A stretch of DNA of 64,000 bases from Steromphala cineraria. Its lineage: Eukaryota; Mollusca; Gastropoda; Trochida; Trochidae. Below are positions 1 to 10,803 of this stretch, piece by piece (the first letter of the stretch is position 1; each line of letters opens with the position of its first letter). The DNA is taken from positions 22,968,777 to 23,032,776 of the forward strand of contig OU744727.1 in assembly GCA_916613615.1 (NCBI GenBank), in the 5' to 3' direction. A program made the position numbers and the translations under genes. Under the pieces are notes generated by a model. The model was given only the letters and a program-made list of their open reading frames with translations. It made no database searches and was not told the DNA's origin.

Positions 1-944
1 CAAGCCAATCCATCATCTCCCTGAGCTGTTCACCAGCCCAGAATATTACAACTTCTGGCAGGATGCCGTGGTTAACAATCCCTTCTCCAAAGGTTATATC
101 AAGTCTGAAGGGGCTTTCACTGTCCGAGAACCTCAATCTGATCTGTTCCATCTGGACACAAGTGGCGAGGATCATCACTCAATTCTTTTCGACCAAGCTC
201 TTCTTGCTCTTGAACAGACCGACTACTGTGACTTTGAGGTCCAGTTTGAGGTTCTTCACAACGTTATTCATTACCTGGTAGGAGGAAGACAGAAGTATGC
301 GCTTTCTTCCCTCCACTATGCATCATATGACCCTGTCTTCTTCATCCATCACTCCTTTGTCGACAAACTTTGGGTTGTATGGCAGGCCCTCCAGAAGAGA
401 AGGAAGCTTCCTTACAACAGAGCAGACTGCGCTGTCAATCTGATGGCAAAGTCAATGAGACCATTTGATGCAGAGATGAACCATAACGACTTCACCAAGC
501 ATCACGCAGTTCCAAACACTGTCTTTGATTACGAGAACCTCCACTACAATTACGACAACCTTGATATTGGAGGCAAAAATCTTGATCAACTGGAGGCTGA
601 GATCAATAGGCGAAAGGGCCACATCAGAGTATTTGCCGGATTCCTGCTCCACGGAATTGGCACTTCAGCTGATGTCCACTTCTCCATCTGCAAGACATCA
701 ACCGTATGTTTCGAAGCTGGAGTGATCTTCATCTTGGGTGGTTCAAAGGAAATGCCATGGGCCTTCGATAGGAATTACAAATATGACATCACAAATACCC
801 TCAAACTTGCAGGAATAAGCCCAGAGTCTGTGTTCGATGCCGAGCAACCGTTCACCATCAAGGTTGAAATCCACGCAGTTAACAGCACCATGCTGCCAGC
901 ATCATCCCTTCCAGCACCTACCATCATCTTCTCGGCTGGAGAAG
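1..944 (+). CDS. Hemocyanin FU-f, C-terminal exon (partial)
   Basis: About 314 codons read in the frame starting at base 2, entered mid-unit after the copper-A site. Copper-B is intact: LHNVIH, then HH in the [12 protein letters not shown] segment with the 27-residue spacing. The C-terminal beta-sandwich follows ([23 protein letters not shown]). A possible N-glycosylation sequon NST lies near the end of the unit. The exon closes with GAA G|GTAATT at 944/945. Bases 945-967 keep the frame open by chance and are intron. The following intron (945-1761) shows nothing recognisable. Confidence 0.93.
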
Positions 945-3900
945 GTAATTGCGAAACTTCACAGTAAAGGTTCATTAACATCAAATTGATTAAGACAATC
1001 ACGTCATTTGACAGCCTCAAACGATCAATATTTTCATGAAATCCTCAAGACATTCAAGTTTCCCGATGTAAGGTACAACAACGTAACATTTTGTAATTTT
1101 GTATTCCTATTCAAAAAGGTTTGCAACCATTCATAGAAAATTTTAAATGATTAGTTTCAAACTGAAATAGAACTAACACACTGGAGTAGAACAGAGCCGT
1201 GCTGAGAATAAGAAATAGAAGATGAAACATTATTACTCTAAATGGGAATTTAGATTAATTCATCACAGAGCACACATAATAATTACGATCAATGAATTGA
1301 GTATACAAATAGATAAATTGTAAAAGGACATGTTCATGGGTAAGCGTAAGTTTATATTTATATTAAAAGTACTGTAAAAGACCGATTTGACCAGAGTTGC
1401 AATTAACAATTATTTAACAACATGAAATTGTTAAGAGCGAGCAAAAACGTATGTAAGATTGTAACCTTTACTGTTTACAAAAGCTATGCTAGTTAAGACG
1501 AACGAGTTCAGGGCTCTATTTGGTTTAGTTTGGAAGCGACACGGGAAGCTAAACGTATTTATTCTGAGTATGAAACGTTGAAGGAATCATGTACAATCTT
1601 ATTTTTGTAAAGGTAAAACTCTTTCTTCGTGAACAGGCCAAATGGAAGTGAACATTTGCAATTTTACAGCTTATTCTAACGCTTGTTTCTGTATAATGAA
1701 TTACAATTACAAATAATGTTTAAACACTGAGGATATTGAACATTGCTTCTTACCATTCAAGGACATGAGGATGAGGAACACTCTAACTATATTGCTGGAT
1801 CTGGCGTAAGGAAGGATGTGACAAGTCTGACTGCATCAGAGGTTGACAATCTGAGACACGCCATGGCTGCTGTTATGGCCGACCATGGACCAGAGGGATA
1901 CCAGGCTATTGCAGCCTTCCACGGCAGTCCCCCGATGTGCGAAATGGACGGACACAAGGTGGCTTGCTGTGCCCATGGTTTGTATTGATATTTGTAATGT
2001 GTATTCATTAGATTGTAAAGTATAAGTATAAAGTTCGTTGTGTGATCGTGGTACTAGGCAGTCATAATGCAGCATCAGTTCCAGTGATCTTCTATCCTAA
2101 CAGTTTTGAGCTTCAAGCAAGAAAGCAACCGTTATCTATTGATATATTTTGGTATGATGCGGACGCTCTACCTACTGAGCTACACCCCCGGGTACTTGAG
2201 TGTAGGTGATTTTCCGTTCCTGAGGAGAGATATAGACTCTTTGTTACGATTTGTTTTAGAACATTGGTAAACGACAATGTAGCTTGCCTTTTGGACGCGA
2301 TCAGTCAAATGTGTAAACGTATACTCCTGCTATTGTAGTGTTTGATTAACAAATGTCAAATTGTATGTTATTACAGTACTAATTAACTGCTAATCACAAC
2401 GGATCAAATTATTTCCAGTCCTATCTTTGTTACTTTATTTTTTCTGTGACTTTCGAGATACATATTTGTATCAGACTGTTAAATCTACTCAGGAACTGAG
2501 TAAATGGGAAGAAGGCAGTAGTGACTGACATAAAAGACATCATTGAACATTTTTGCTTCTGAACAAAAGGGATCTTGTGAACAAAACAACTGTTATCTCT
2601 AAGGCAGGACAATCCTTTTTAAGGGGAAATAGATCTAAACGGGAATGATTAAAAGCTGACCACACTGAAATGGCCGCATGAAGTAGTTGATACGTTACGC
2701 TTCTACGACTTCGGATAATCGTGTTGGAATTAGATATTTACTCTCTTAAGGCATTAGTGTTTACTTACATATATCTACACGGGAAATGTGCAAAAATAAG
2801 ACATACAAAAGATGCTACCGTGCCTTTAAAACAAAAGGCAGCCATTTTCTAGCCTCTCCTTTGTCTTCTTTTTGTATTCTACTTCTCCATTAGTGCTTCT
2901 TTTTTATACTATTTTGAATTCTAAAAGTAGTTTTCAGTATCAAACTATCGAATTAGTTGTTTAAGTTTTCAGGATTTGTTTTCAGGCCTAAAAAAAAGTT
3001 TTCTAAGACAAATCACCTTCTTCTTTGCCAGGTATGGCCTCTTTCCCTCACTGGCACCGTCTGTTTGTGAAGCAGATGGAGGACGCCCTGGCTCATCACG
3101 GATCTCATGTTGGCATCCCCTACTGGGACTGGACTAAAGCCTTCACCGAGATGCCAGCACTGGTCACTGATACACACGACAACCCCTTCCATCATGTATG
3201 TAGTTGTTTAACTAGCATTGACAAATGTTGGATAAAAAAATGCTTTTGGAGAACTTATTCGTGTATTGAATATTCAAAATGTTTTCTAAAATAGTTGCTA
3301 ACTTCCTCATCAAATGTCTAGTACGATGTATACTAGAGGAAATTCCTAATACATTCCTTAATATTTATGCAACTTTGAACTCCCTTCAAAAGCTCGATCT
3401 GAAATGTTTTAATGCCTTGAAGATGACATCACTTTTAGAACTGTTTTTGATGCCATGGCAATATTTAAATTGACAATATATTTTATTTCATTTACAAAAT
3501 GTTTGTTTGTACAGGGACATATTGAGCATCTCGACGTGGACACATCTCGCTCACCCAGAGACAAGCTGTTCAACGACCCAGAACAAGGAGAAGAGTCCTT
3601 CTTCTACAGACAGGTTCTCCTTGCCCTGGAGCAGACAGACTACTGCCAGTTTGAGGTTCAGTTCGAGCTCACCCACAACGCCATCCACTCCTGGACCGGA
3701 GGTTCAAGTCCTTATGGAATGTCCACTCTGGAATACACAGCATACGATCCCTTGTTCTGGCTTCACCACTCAAACACCGACAGGATCTGGGCTATCTGGC
3801 AGGCACTGCAAAAGTACAGAGGACTTCCTTACAACGAAGCCCATTGCGAGATCCAAGTTCTGAAGCAACCTCTTAAGCCTTTCAGTGACCCCAGCAATCA

Positions 3901-5989
3901 CAATGATGCCACAAGAACCAACGCCAGAGCGATTGATTCCTTTGACTATGAGAGATTTAACTACCAATACGACACCCTGAACTTCCATGGAATGAGCATT
4001 CCTGAGCTAGAAACTCTTCTGCATGATAGGAGACGTGAAGAGCGTACATTTGCAGCTTTCCTTCTACATGGAATCAAGAAGAGCGCTGACGTGACCTTTG
4101 ATGTATGCAAACCCAATGGAGAGTGCGCCTTTGCTGGCACCTTTGCAGTCCTAGGAGGAGAGCTGGAGATGCCATGGTCCTTCGACAGATTGTTCCGATA
4201 TGACATCACCAAGGTTCTGAAGCAACTCCATCTGCACTACGACTCTGATTTCCACTTCAACGTTAAGATCGTTGGCACTGATGGACATGAACTGTCTTCT
4301 GATCTGATCAAGATGCCAACCATTGAACACGACTCTGGACGTGAGTATTACATTCAATTTGTACCTTTATTTTAACGTTCAAATCTCTGATTCAATGATT
4401 TCATGGATATGGTATACATCATATATAATCAACTGTTTTGTCTTTTATCTGTTTCAGATCATTCTACTAAACACTCACATGATAAACACCGTGAAGAGAG
4501 CCACAAAGACGAATATTTCCGTAAAGATATTGATTCTCTTTCTCTTAATGAAGCCAACGATTTGAAGAATGCACTTTTCAAGCTTCAAAACGATGACTCT
4601 CTACATGGTTATGAAGCAATTGCTGGATACCACGGACATCCAAATATGTGTCCAGAGCATGGTGAGGACAAATACCCCTGCTGTGTCCACGGTATGGCCA
4701 TCTTCCCCCACTGGCACAGACTGCACACTATCCAACTGGAGAGAGCACTCCGAGAGAAGGGTGCCCACCTTGGAGTTCCATACTGGGATTGGACCAAGAA
4801 GATGACAGCCCTCCCCGCCTTCTTTGGTGATGCCTCCAACAACAACCCCTTTTTCAAATACCATATCAAGAATGTCAGCCATGATACTGTCAGGGCACCC
4901 AACGATCTTCTCTTTGACCAGCCTCAGATCCATGGCTATGATTATCTCTACTACCTGGCTCTATCAACCCTGGAGGAAGACAGCTACTGCGATTTTGAGG
5001 TTCAGTATGAGATTTTGCACAATGCTGTTCATGCATGGATTGGAGGACACGAGACGTACTCTATGTCTACCCTCGAGTATTCAGCCTTCGACCCAGTCTT
5101 TATGATACTCCACTCTGGTCTTGACAGACTCTGGATCATCTGGCAGGAGCTTCAAAAGCTGAGAAGGAAGCCTTACAATGGTGCTGCTTGCGCTGGCAGT
5201 CTCATGGATAGACCCCTCCAACCCTTCAACTTCGAATCCGTCAACAAGGATGCGTTCACTCTTGCAAACTCCAAACCAAGCACTGTCTTTGACAGTCACC
5301 GTTTCGGATACCACTATGACAATTTGAATGTAAGAGGCCATTCAGTTACTGACCTGAACAACATCATCCACGACCTGAGGAACAAGAACAGAATCTACGC
5401 AGGCTTTGTTCTCTCTGGAATCAGAACAACTGCAAATGTGAAGATCTACATCGACCAGGACAATGGTGACGATGCTTATGTTGGATCCTTTGCTGTTCTA
5501 GGAGGTGACAGAGAGATGCCATGGGCTTATGAACGGATCTTCAAGTACGACATTACTGACGTTGCAGCAAGTCTTGGAATGGATGAACACAGTTCATTCA
5601 AGTTTAGACTGGAGGTTGAGGGATACAATGGAGCCAAACTCTCCACAGCTCTGCCCAGTCCCGTCGTCATCTACAGACCCGCATACCACGATTACGATGT
5701 CCTCATCATCCCTGTGGGATCTAACCAGCATCTCCCTCCCAAGGTGGTGGTCAAGAGAGGAACTAGACTAGAGTTCCACCCTACGGACACATCCGTCAGC
5801 AAGCCAGTTGTGGATCTTGGTAGCTACACTGCACTCTTCAACTGTATTGTGCCTCCCTTCACCTTCAACGGGTATGACCTTGACAGAGTACACCCAGTTG
5901 AACCTGGTGATTACTTCATCACTGGCCCCACCAAGGACCTCTGCAACGCCGGCGGAATCAGAATCCACATTCATGTTGATGAAGAGTAA
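1..5989 (+). CDS. Hcy: Hemocyanin, 3' part of gene (end of FU-f, FU-g, FU-h), 5' truncated by window
   Basis: Extracellular oxygen carrier of hemolymph; each ~400-residue functional unit binds one O2 at a type-3 dicopper site. Coding exons: 1-944, 1762-1977, 3032-3195, 3515-4340, 4458-5989 (TAA). All junctions are GT-AG and phases agree: 944/1762 and 4340/4458 are phase 1 and fall exactly at unit boundaries, matching the phase-1 linker introns known for mollusc hemocyanins. In all three units copper-B has HNxxH, then a third histidine 27 residues further on. Because the last unit carries the C-terminal extension typical of FU-h, the preceding ones are FU-g and FU-f. The five or so upstream units lie outside the window. 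FU-h strongly resembles keyhole-limpet-type FU-h from memory; no alignment was run. Family assignment is certain; the isoform (type 1 or 2) is not. Confidence 0.96.
1762..4340 (+). CDS. Hemocyanin FU-g (three exons)
   Basis: About 402 residues over exons 1762-1977, 3032-3195 and 3515-4340. The exon starting at 1762 completes a glycine codon split with base 944, and the acidic/His linker (GHEDEEHSN) opens the unit. Copper-A is divided by the first internal intron: the FHG histidine and the CxH thioether pair (CCAHG) are in exon 1, the FPHWHRL histidine in exon 2. The internal introns are phase 1 (after 1977) and phase 0 (after 3195). Copper-B lies in exon 3 with HNAIH and [10 protein letters not shown]. 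Donor 1978 is a weaker GTTTGT; the others are ordinary. The reading frames that run on into the introns (to 1988, 3294 and 4375) are artefacts of open intron sequence. Confidence 0.94.
2150..2205 (-). repeat. tRNA-like SINE head fragment
   Basis: On the minus strand this reads GGGTGTAGCTCAGTAGGTAG..., a clear A-box/D-arm of a tRNA-derived SINE, running into GCATCATACCAAAA. No B-box or tail is recognisable, so it is a truncated copy within hemocyanin intron 1978-3031. The related head at 19400-19447 shares the CATACCAAAA junction. Nothing else is recognisable in the remaining ~1 kb of this intron. Confidence 0.55.
4458..5989 (+). CDS. Hemocyanin FU-h with C-terminal cupredoxin-like domain
   Basis: One uninterrupted coding exon of about 510 residues, longer than the ~400-residue units because of about 100 extra C-terminal residues. 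Counting from the split histidine codon at 4340/4458, copper-A ligands are His59, His78 and His87 (spacing 19 and 9) and Cys76 is placed for the Cys-X-His thioether. Copper-B ligands are His188, His192 and His219. The third copper-B site reads [11 protein letters not shown] rather than the HHS of other units, a variant I associate with FU-h. Residues ~407-510 form the extension ([12 protein letters not shown] to IHIHVDEE) known in FU-h to adopt a cupredoxin-like fold used in didecamer assembly. The start of the unit is His/Lys-rich linker. FU-h has no internal coding intron, unlike FU-g. Confidence 0.96.
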
Positions 5990-6684
5990 ATTATACTCTG
6001 GTAAGTACCAAACGTAAAAATGTATTTGAATATAAGTTTAGTTTGTTGTTGTGAATTGCCGCATTCTTTCAAATTTCTCTACTAGTTTATATTTTTTAGT
6101 TACAATAACATATTGTACCATGTCATGTCATTATTTAATGTTAATTAATTCTTACTTCCGGAAATTTTACAAATGCAACTTTTTATCTTGTGAATATTAT
6201 CATCAAAATGCCAAAAACAATTGAGACTTCAACAAAAACAATTGAGACTTCAACATCATGTAATATGGTATAATTCTTAAAATTTCTTTTAACGTCACCT
6301 CATAAGTGAAACGCATGTATTTTCTCATTTCTTTAGGTAAATGTTTGAATATTTGAATTCACCTACATCACTGACCTTTTTAAAACAATGTTTGGACAGC
6401 TAAGTCTCATCAGAAAGGAACTGATCCATTAACAGATTAACATCACTAACATCATGTAATCAGGGCGAGACATGTACATTTTAAGCAATAACTTCGATTT
6501 AGTTTAAATACTTTTAAACATTTCATTCGTTACTTAAAGGGGGTCTGCAACCCGAATTTTTAACTTCCAGAGTTTTATTAGCAGGGCCCTGATAGAGTCG
6601 TAATTGCTCGGTAGGGACGAAATCGTTTGGTTACGAACCGCTTACAGCTGACAACCAGTACCAGTGTCACCTGACCCCTCCCTT

Positions 6685-7200
6685 ACTTATTAGGATTATT
6701 ATTAGGATATTTATATAGCGCACATATCCATCCACTAGTGGTTGCTCAAGACGCTTACATTTTTTTCCCCTGGTCAATGGCATTCTTTCACTGTCCAATC
6801 ATTTTTCCAATTCAACTCCCTGGGGAGTATTCAACCGGCATCCATATTTGGCGCTCAGTTTTAGGGACCATTCTATGCCTCACAGGGTACCCATTTACAG
6901 CTGGGTGAACTGAGACACATAGTCACAGCAGTTTGTCCAACACTACTGAACGCTGATAACCGACAGCTCGGCGTATGCACGTGTTCATGTATCCACCATT
7001 CAGCCACTGACATGAATTCGTGGGATCTTTTAAGTGCGTAGTTTTTGTTGCACTACACACTAGGGCTCCAGGGTGACACTTAAAGAGTTCTAACAGAGGT
7101 GAACTCTAGGTTTTTACACCTTGGCCTGGATGGGATTCGAACCCCGGACCTCAGCAACGTGAGACCGGCGCTCTTGCCGACTGAGCTATCCCGTACCCCG
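6685..7200 (-). repeat. tRNA-derived SINE, about 0.5 kb, in hemocyanin 3' UTR intron
   Basis: The minus strand begins with a tRNA-like head: A-box TAGCTCAGTCGGCAAGAGCG and B-box GGTTCGAATCC with normal spacing. A ~400-base body follows, then a tail GCGCTATATAAATATCC and short AATAATCCTAATA repeats at the low-coordinate end. The acceptor stem does not pair properly and the 3' part is not a tRNA, so this is a SINE and not a functional tRNA gene. The same TATATAGCGCA-type tail appears in the copy at 8310-8652. Confidence 0.75.
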
Positions 7201-7487
7201 TACTTGTCTGGACGCTCTCATTAAAATTGTCAATTAGGTTTCACAAGCTTGGTTGTTGATTCCCTTTAACGTTTTTATTTTGCATTGTTAATTTTGATTA
7301 GTTTGATTGGTATAAATCATCCATTGTTATACTTCATTTGGAACTCTTTCTTTCAGATTGCAACAATTCTCAGGACATCTTACCTCAGGACACTGAACTC
7401 AAGAACATCGACGTGGAAGGATTCATCCCTTGTAAAGAACTATTCCTTGTATGATTGTATTTATTTCAACTTCGTCAAAAATAATCA

Positions 7488-7493
7488 AATAAA
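7488..7493 (+). terminator. Polyadenylation signal AATAAA of hemocyanin
   Basis: Canonical hexamer 131 bases into the inferred last non-coding exon, with T-rich sequence (TGTTGTTTCGTTTCATC) following it as expected for a downstream element. Cleavage is predicted near 7505-7520. Confidence 0.65.
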
Positions 7494-7878
7494 TAGATGC
7501 ATTTCACAAATGTTGTTTCGTTTCATCTATATTAGATATATGAAAAGATGACAAGGATAAGACAAAATCCAACATAGCCTTTGTTGCAATGGAGCTGTTT
7601 CTGGCTTGGTTTACTAATTCTGTTGGTTTTAAATCAAAATCAGCAATACGCTATAAGCAAGGTTTCAAACTGAGCATGATACATTGTAAATGATCTTCAA
7701 TTCGATTCAAAATAAAGACGGGAATCTTGACAACTCCTGACTTCTTTTGGATTTTGAAAGAAGTTCGGAATATGGTCCACTTTAGACAGAGTTTACTTGG
7801 GAAGCAATTACGTGAGAAGCCAAGTAGGGAGAGGATGCATGTGTACAAATCTGGATCGTCGATGTTTATGCTTTGAAT

Positions 7879-8223
7879 TCAAAGGGGAAGTAGCACGTTT
7901 TTTGTTAATTTTATATTTAAAAATTTTCACTGATAATTGTAAGTTAATGTTCAATGTATTATTTTGACAGTGTCAAAAATCTCATTACACAAGCCAATCA
8001 CCCATAGTCAGAATACAAAGTATGAAGATTAACATAAAATCCATTGGCGGCCATTTTGTGTGAACACCTTTAATTCATTTTGTGTAAGAAAAAGGAATTG
8101 CATGTCTAAACTTTACGTTATGTAATTGAATTATTATTGCTCCATTTAGTTTAAATATATTCATTCATATTCAGTGCTGGCATCACCTTATATTTCCCCT
8201 AAAAACGTGCTACTGCCCCTTTA
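7879..8223 (-). mobile_element. MITE, 'GGGGCAGTAGCACG' family, copy 1 (inverted)
   Basis: About 345 bp bounded by inverted ends: AAAGGGGAAGTAGCACG on the left and CGTGCTACTGCCCCTTTAA on the right. The interior shares long stretches with copies at 10445-10803 and 24581-24944 (for example the AAAATGGCCGCCAATGG block and the AATTATCAGTGAAAATTTT block), but in reverse orientation relative to them. No coding capacity. Confidence 0.8.
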
Positions 8224-8309
8224 AATGGAAGGGTAAGCAAGGTTTCAAACAGAAGGAAAACTTTTCGAGCAAACTGTGTATGTTCACATACACAACCATG
8301 GCAGTTTAT

Positions 8310-8652
8310 AATAATAATAATAGTAGTCCATTTATATAGCGCATATATCCATGCACATTGCATGCTCAAAGCGCTGAGTGACATATTACCCCTGGTCAAC
8401 GAGTACAGAACACTCCCTAAGGAGAATACAACCGTTCGCCTGTCAGGCGCTGGAGGTTCAAATTCAGCCTACCATCGTATTATACCATTACTGCTGGGTG
8501 GACAGGGGCACGCTTTGAACTAAGTCACTTACCCAGGGGGACACCACAAGTTTCTCAACTCATGTCTCCGTAGTGATAACTATCAACCCTTCAAACTCTC
8601 AGATTATCCAGCAACGGGTTACTCACCCATCCAGCGAGCTGCGCCCGTAGTG
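8310..8652 (-). repeat. SINE copy related to 6685-7200 (decayed head)
   Basis: The low-coordinate end holds (AAT)n and ATTTATATAGCGCATATATCCAT, the same tail motif as the SINE at 6685. The high-coordinate end reads on the minus strand as a diverged tRNA-like start (GCGCAGCTCGCTGGATGGGTGAG). The body is too diverged to align by eye over its full length. Confidence 0.55.
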
Positions 8653-9322
8653 ATAAACTATTCTGAAAGTTCAGTTTAAAAATATATTTTGTTCACATAC
8701 AACACAGACTTCACAAACAATTATTAAGTTCATACCATATAGCATGGTTAACAGCAGTATATATACTTATATACTGAACATAATAGTTTTGAAATTTTAT
8801 AAATAATTATGATGCATTTATTCGTTCACACTGTGATGAAATTTGAATAATAAAAACTCTCTATTCCTCAATCGTCGTCTAGTATAAAACACTTCCATTC
8901 CGTTCACCTGTCTATCGGTTAGCAATCATTATCCAGATTCAATCATTTAGATGTACACCTTGAAACAAATATTGCAAGTTCATATTGACTTCTTCTTATG
9001 TTCTGAAACCAGTAAAAACGTTTCCATATCAGTGCTCTTCTGACAGTTTTCATCATAAAAAAACCGGAACCGAAGACCTCACAGACAGACCATTGTATTG
9101 TCAAGTAACAGACTAGGTATGTTCCTTCTGAGTTTGCAGCAATAAGTTTTACCCATTGGGGTTACAATATCCAAATTTTTAAGTAAGACTATAAGATGTC
9201 ATTTATTTATAAAGGGCGACTTCAACTGTGTCTGTAATGACAAGCATTTCTTGTCAACGATGCATGCCATCAACAAGTATACCATGGTCTCCAGGTTTAG
9301 AGGTTTGACTTTCATGGTTTTC
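8653..9322. other. Intergenic, nothing recognised
   Basis: AT-rich sequence with scattered stops in all frames; no repeat partner, RNA gene or coding exon seen. Confidence 0.6.
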
Positions 9323-9523
9323 ATCATCTTCCTACGCAAAGCCTAAAACGCCAGTTTCCAAACTGTCAGTTTCATGCCTTGCTGCATAGCCTTGAGTTTT
9401 CTTTGTTTGCTCTCTTGCCCGTAGGGGCACTATAGCAGCACAGAAAAGTAAAGGGTCTGCAGCAAGGCCTAAAATTAAAGTACGGAAATTGGCGTTATAG
9501 GCTTTGAGTAGGAAGATTGGTTT
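9323..9523. mobile_element. Foldback element, ~65-bp inverted arms
   Basis: Left arm (9323-9390: TCTTCCTACGCAAAGCCTAA... to CCTTGCTGCA) and right arm (9459-9523) are imperfect reverse complements over about 65 bases, separated by a ~70-base loop containing GCCCGTAGGGGCAC. The pattern is typical of a short foldback MITE. No family name can be given. Confidence 0.6.
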
Positions 9524-9639
9524 TCATGGGTTCATCGGTAAAGATCATGTACCGTTAATATGCTTGGAAACGATATAAGGATCTATATAGAAACGTCGCT
9601 ACTGTCAAATAAAGAAAGTTGTTCATCCATACCGAGAAT

Positions 9640-9725
9640 CCCCTGGGCTTAATTTCGAATTTCACCCATTTCATATGAGAAATATATTTTCTGAAATTAA
9701 GTCCAGGGCGTAATTTCGAAGGGAA
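9640..9725. repeat. Short inverted repeat
   Basis: CCCTGGGCTTAATTTCGAA near 9649 is matched in reverse complement by GAAATTAAGTCCAGGG near 9695-9710, giving ~16-base arms around a ~30-base loop. Probably a remnant of a small foldback element. Confidence 0.45.
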
Positions 9726-10444
9726 ATGAATTACAACAAAACTTACGTTTTATTTCAATCTTAGGTTTATTTGCTAATGATTATAATGCTGCAATAGCGA
9801 AAGAAAAATGAGAGACTTATTTTTCTTTTTAAAACTGGATGATAACCAACATCAACGTTTTTTACTCTATATCAGTTCCTGCTTTCTTATCAACCGTATT
9901 TAAACGTTTACAAAGTTCACAGGTAAAAAATACGTCACGATTATGTCATAAGGTCATATTGTAGCTTTAAGCCCCAATGTCGAGAATCGGCCGTGACATA
10001 CGTTTGGTGTCTAAAATGGCATTTACAATATGAGACCAATGCATTTTCCACGTTTGAATCTCTATTATCTTGGCCACTTGTCCTTACGAGGCTACATGCC
10101 AGCTAAAGTTCAGTTTGTTTGTCATGTCTGTTATATATGTATATGTAAAATTGTAAAATACCATGCAGGGGTGTATTGAAATGTCCAACATAAAACGTAC
10201 CAGGCAGCTGGCCATAATATGGCTGCGTTTGTAAGATACCTTTCTGTAAGTCCCACAATTTAATATTAATCATTACAAAATTAGCTTTTTGTGGTTGTAG
10301 AAAACATAAATAATTGATAAATTTAGATAAATCAAATCAGTGACAGCTCCTACACTTGTTATTAACCCAAATGAAAGTTAAAGTAGGCTTTTATAACAAT
10401 CATACTGTCAAGAAGAAGATCGATTACCATTTGAAAACTTCTCT

Positions 10445-10803
10445 TTAAAGGGGCAGTAGCACGTTTTAAGGGGGAATATAAGGTGATGTCAGGAAAATGG
10501 AAATTAATGGTTCCAATTGAAAGACAATGTATCTTAACTAAATGAAGCAGTACTTAATCAAATATTTATTGTAAAGTTTAGCCATGCGATTCCCTTATTT
10601 TACTCAAAATGAATTAAAGGTGTTCACACAAAATGGCCGCCAATGGATTTGATGTGAATCTTCATACTTTGTCCTCTATGGATTATTGCCTTGTGTAATG
10701 AGATTTTTTACACTGTCAGAATATAACATTTAGCATTAACTTACAATTATCAGTGAAAATTTTAAAATACAAAATTATAAAATACGTGCTACTGCCCCTT
10801 TAA
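10445..10803 (+). mobile_element. MITE, 'GGGGCAGTAGCACG' family, copy 2
   Basis: 359 bp, from TTAAAGGGGCAGTAGCACG to CGTGCTACTGCCCCTTTAA, with near-perfect terminal inverted repeats of about 18 bases. The interior matches copies at 7879 and 24581. Both ends include TTAA, compatible with a TTAA target duplication (piggyBac-type) but also explainable as part of the inverted repeat. Confidence 0.85.

Larger units (their letters stand above)
5990..7515 (+). other. Hemocyanin 3' UTR containing an intron
   Basis: Eleven bases after the stop codon there is a strong donor (CTCTG|GTAAGT, intron from 6001). A matching acceptor with a pyrimidine tract (TCTTTCTTTCAG) ends at 7356. The sequence from 7357 runs about 150 bases to a canonical AATAAA at 7488-7493. 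This supports a UTR of 5990-6000 joined to 7357-~7515. The 1.36-kb intron holds a 21-bp tandem duplication (6216-6257) and a tRNA-derived SINE (6685-7200). The open frame 7285-7551 has no family resemblance and is not called. Confidence 0.7.

Noticed and set aside
7130..7200. Minus-strand tRNA-like sequence with good A- and B-boxes
   Set aside because: Acceptor stem does not pair and the sequence continues into a SINE body and tail; called as a SINE head, not a tRNA gene.
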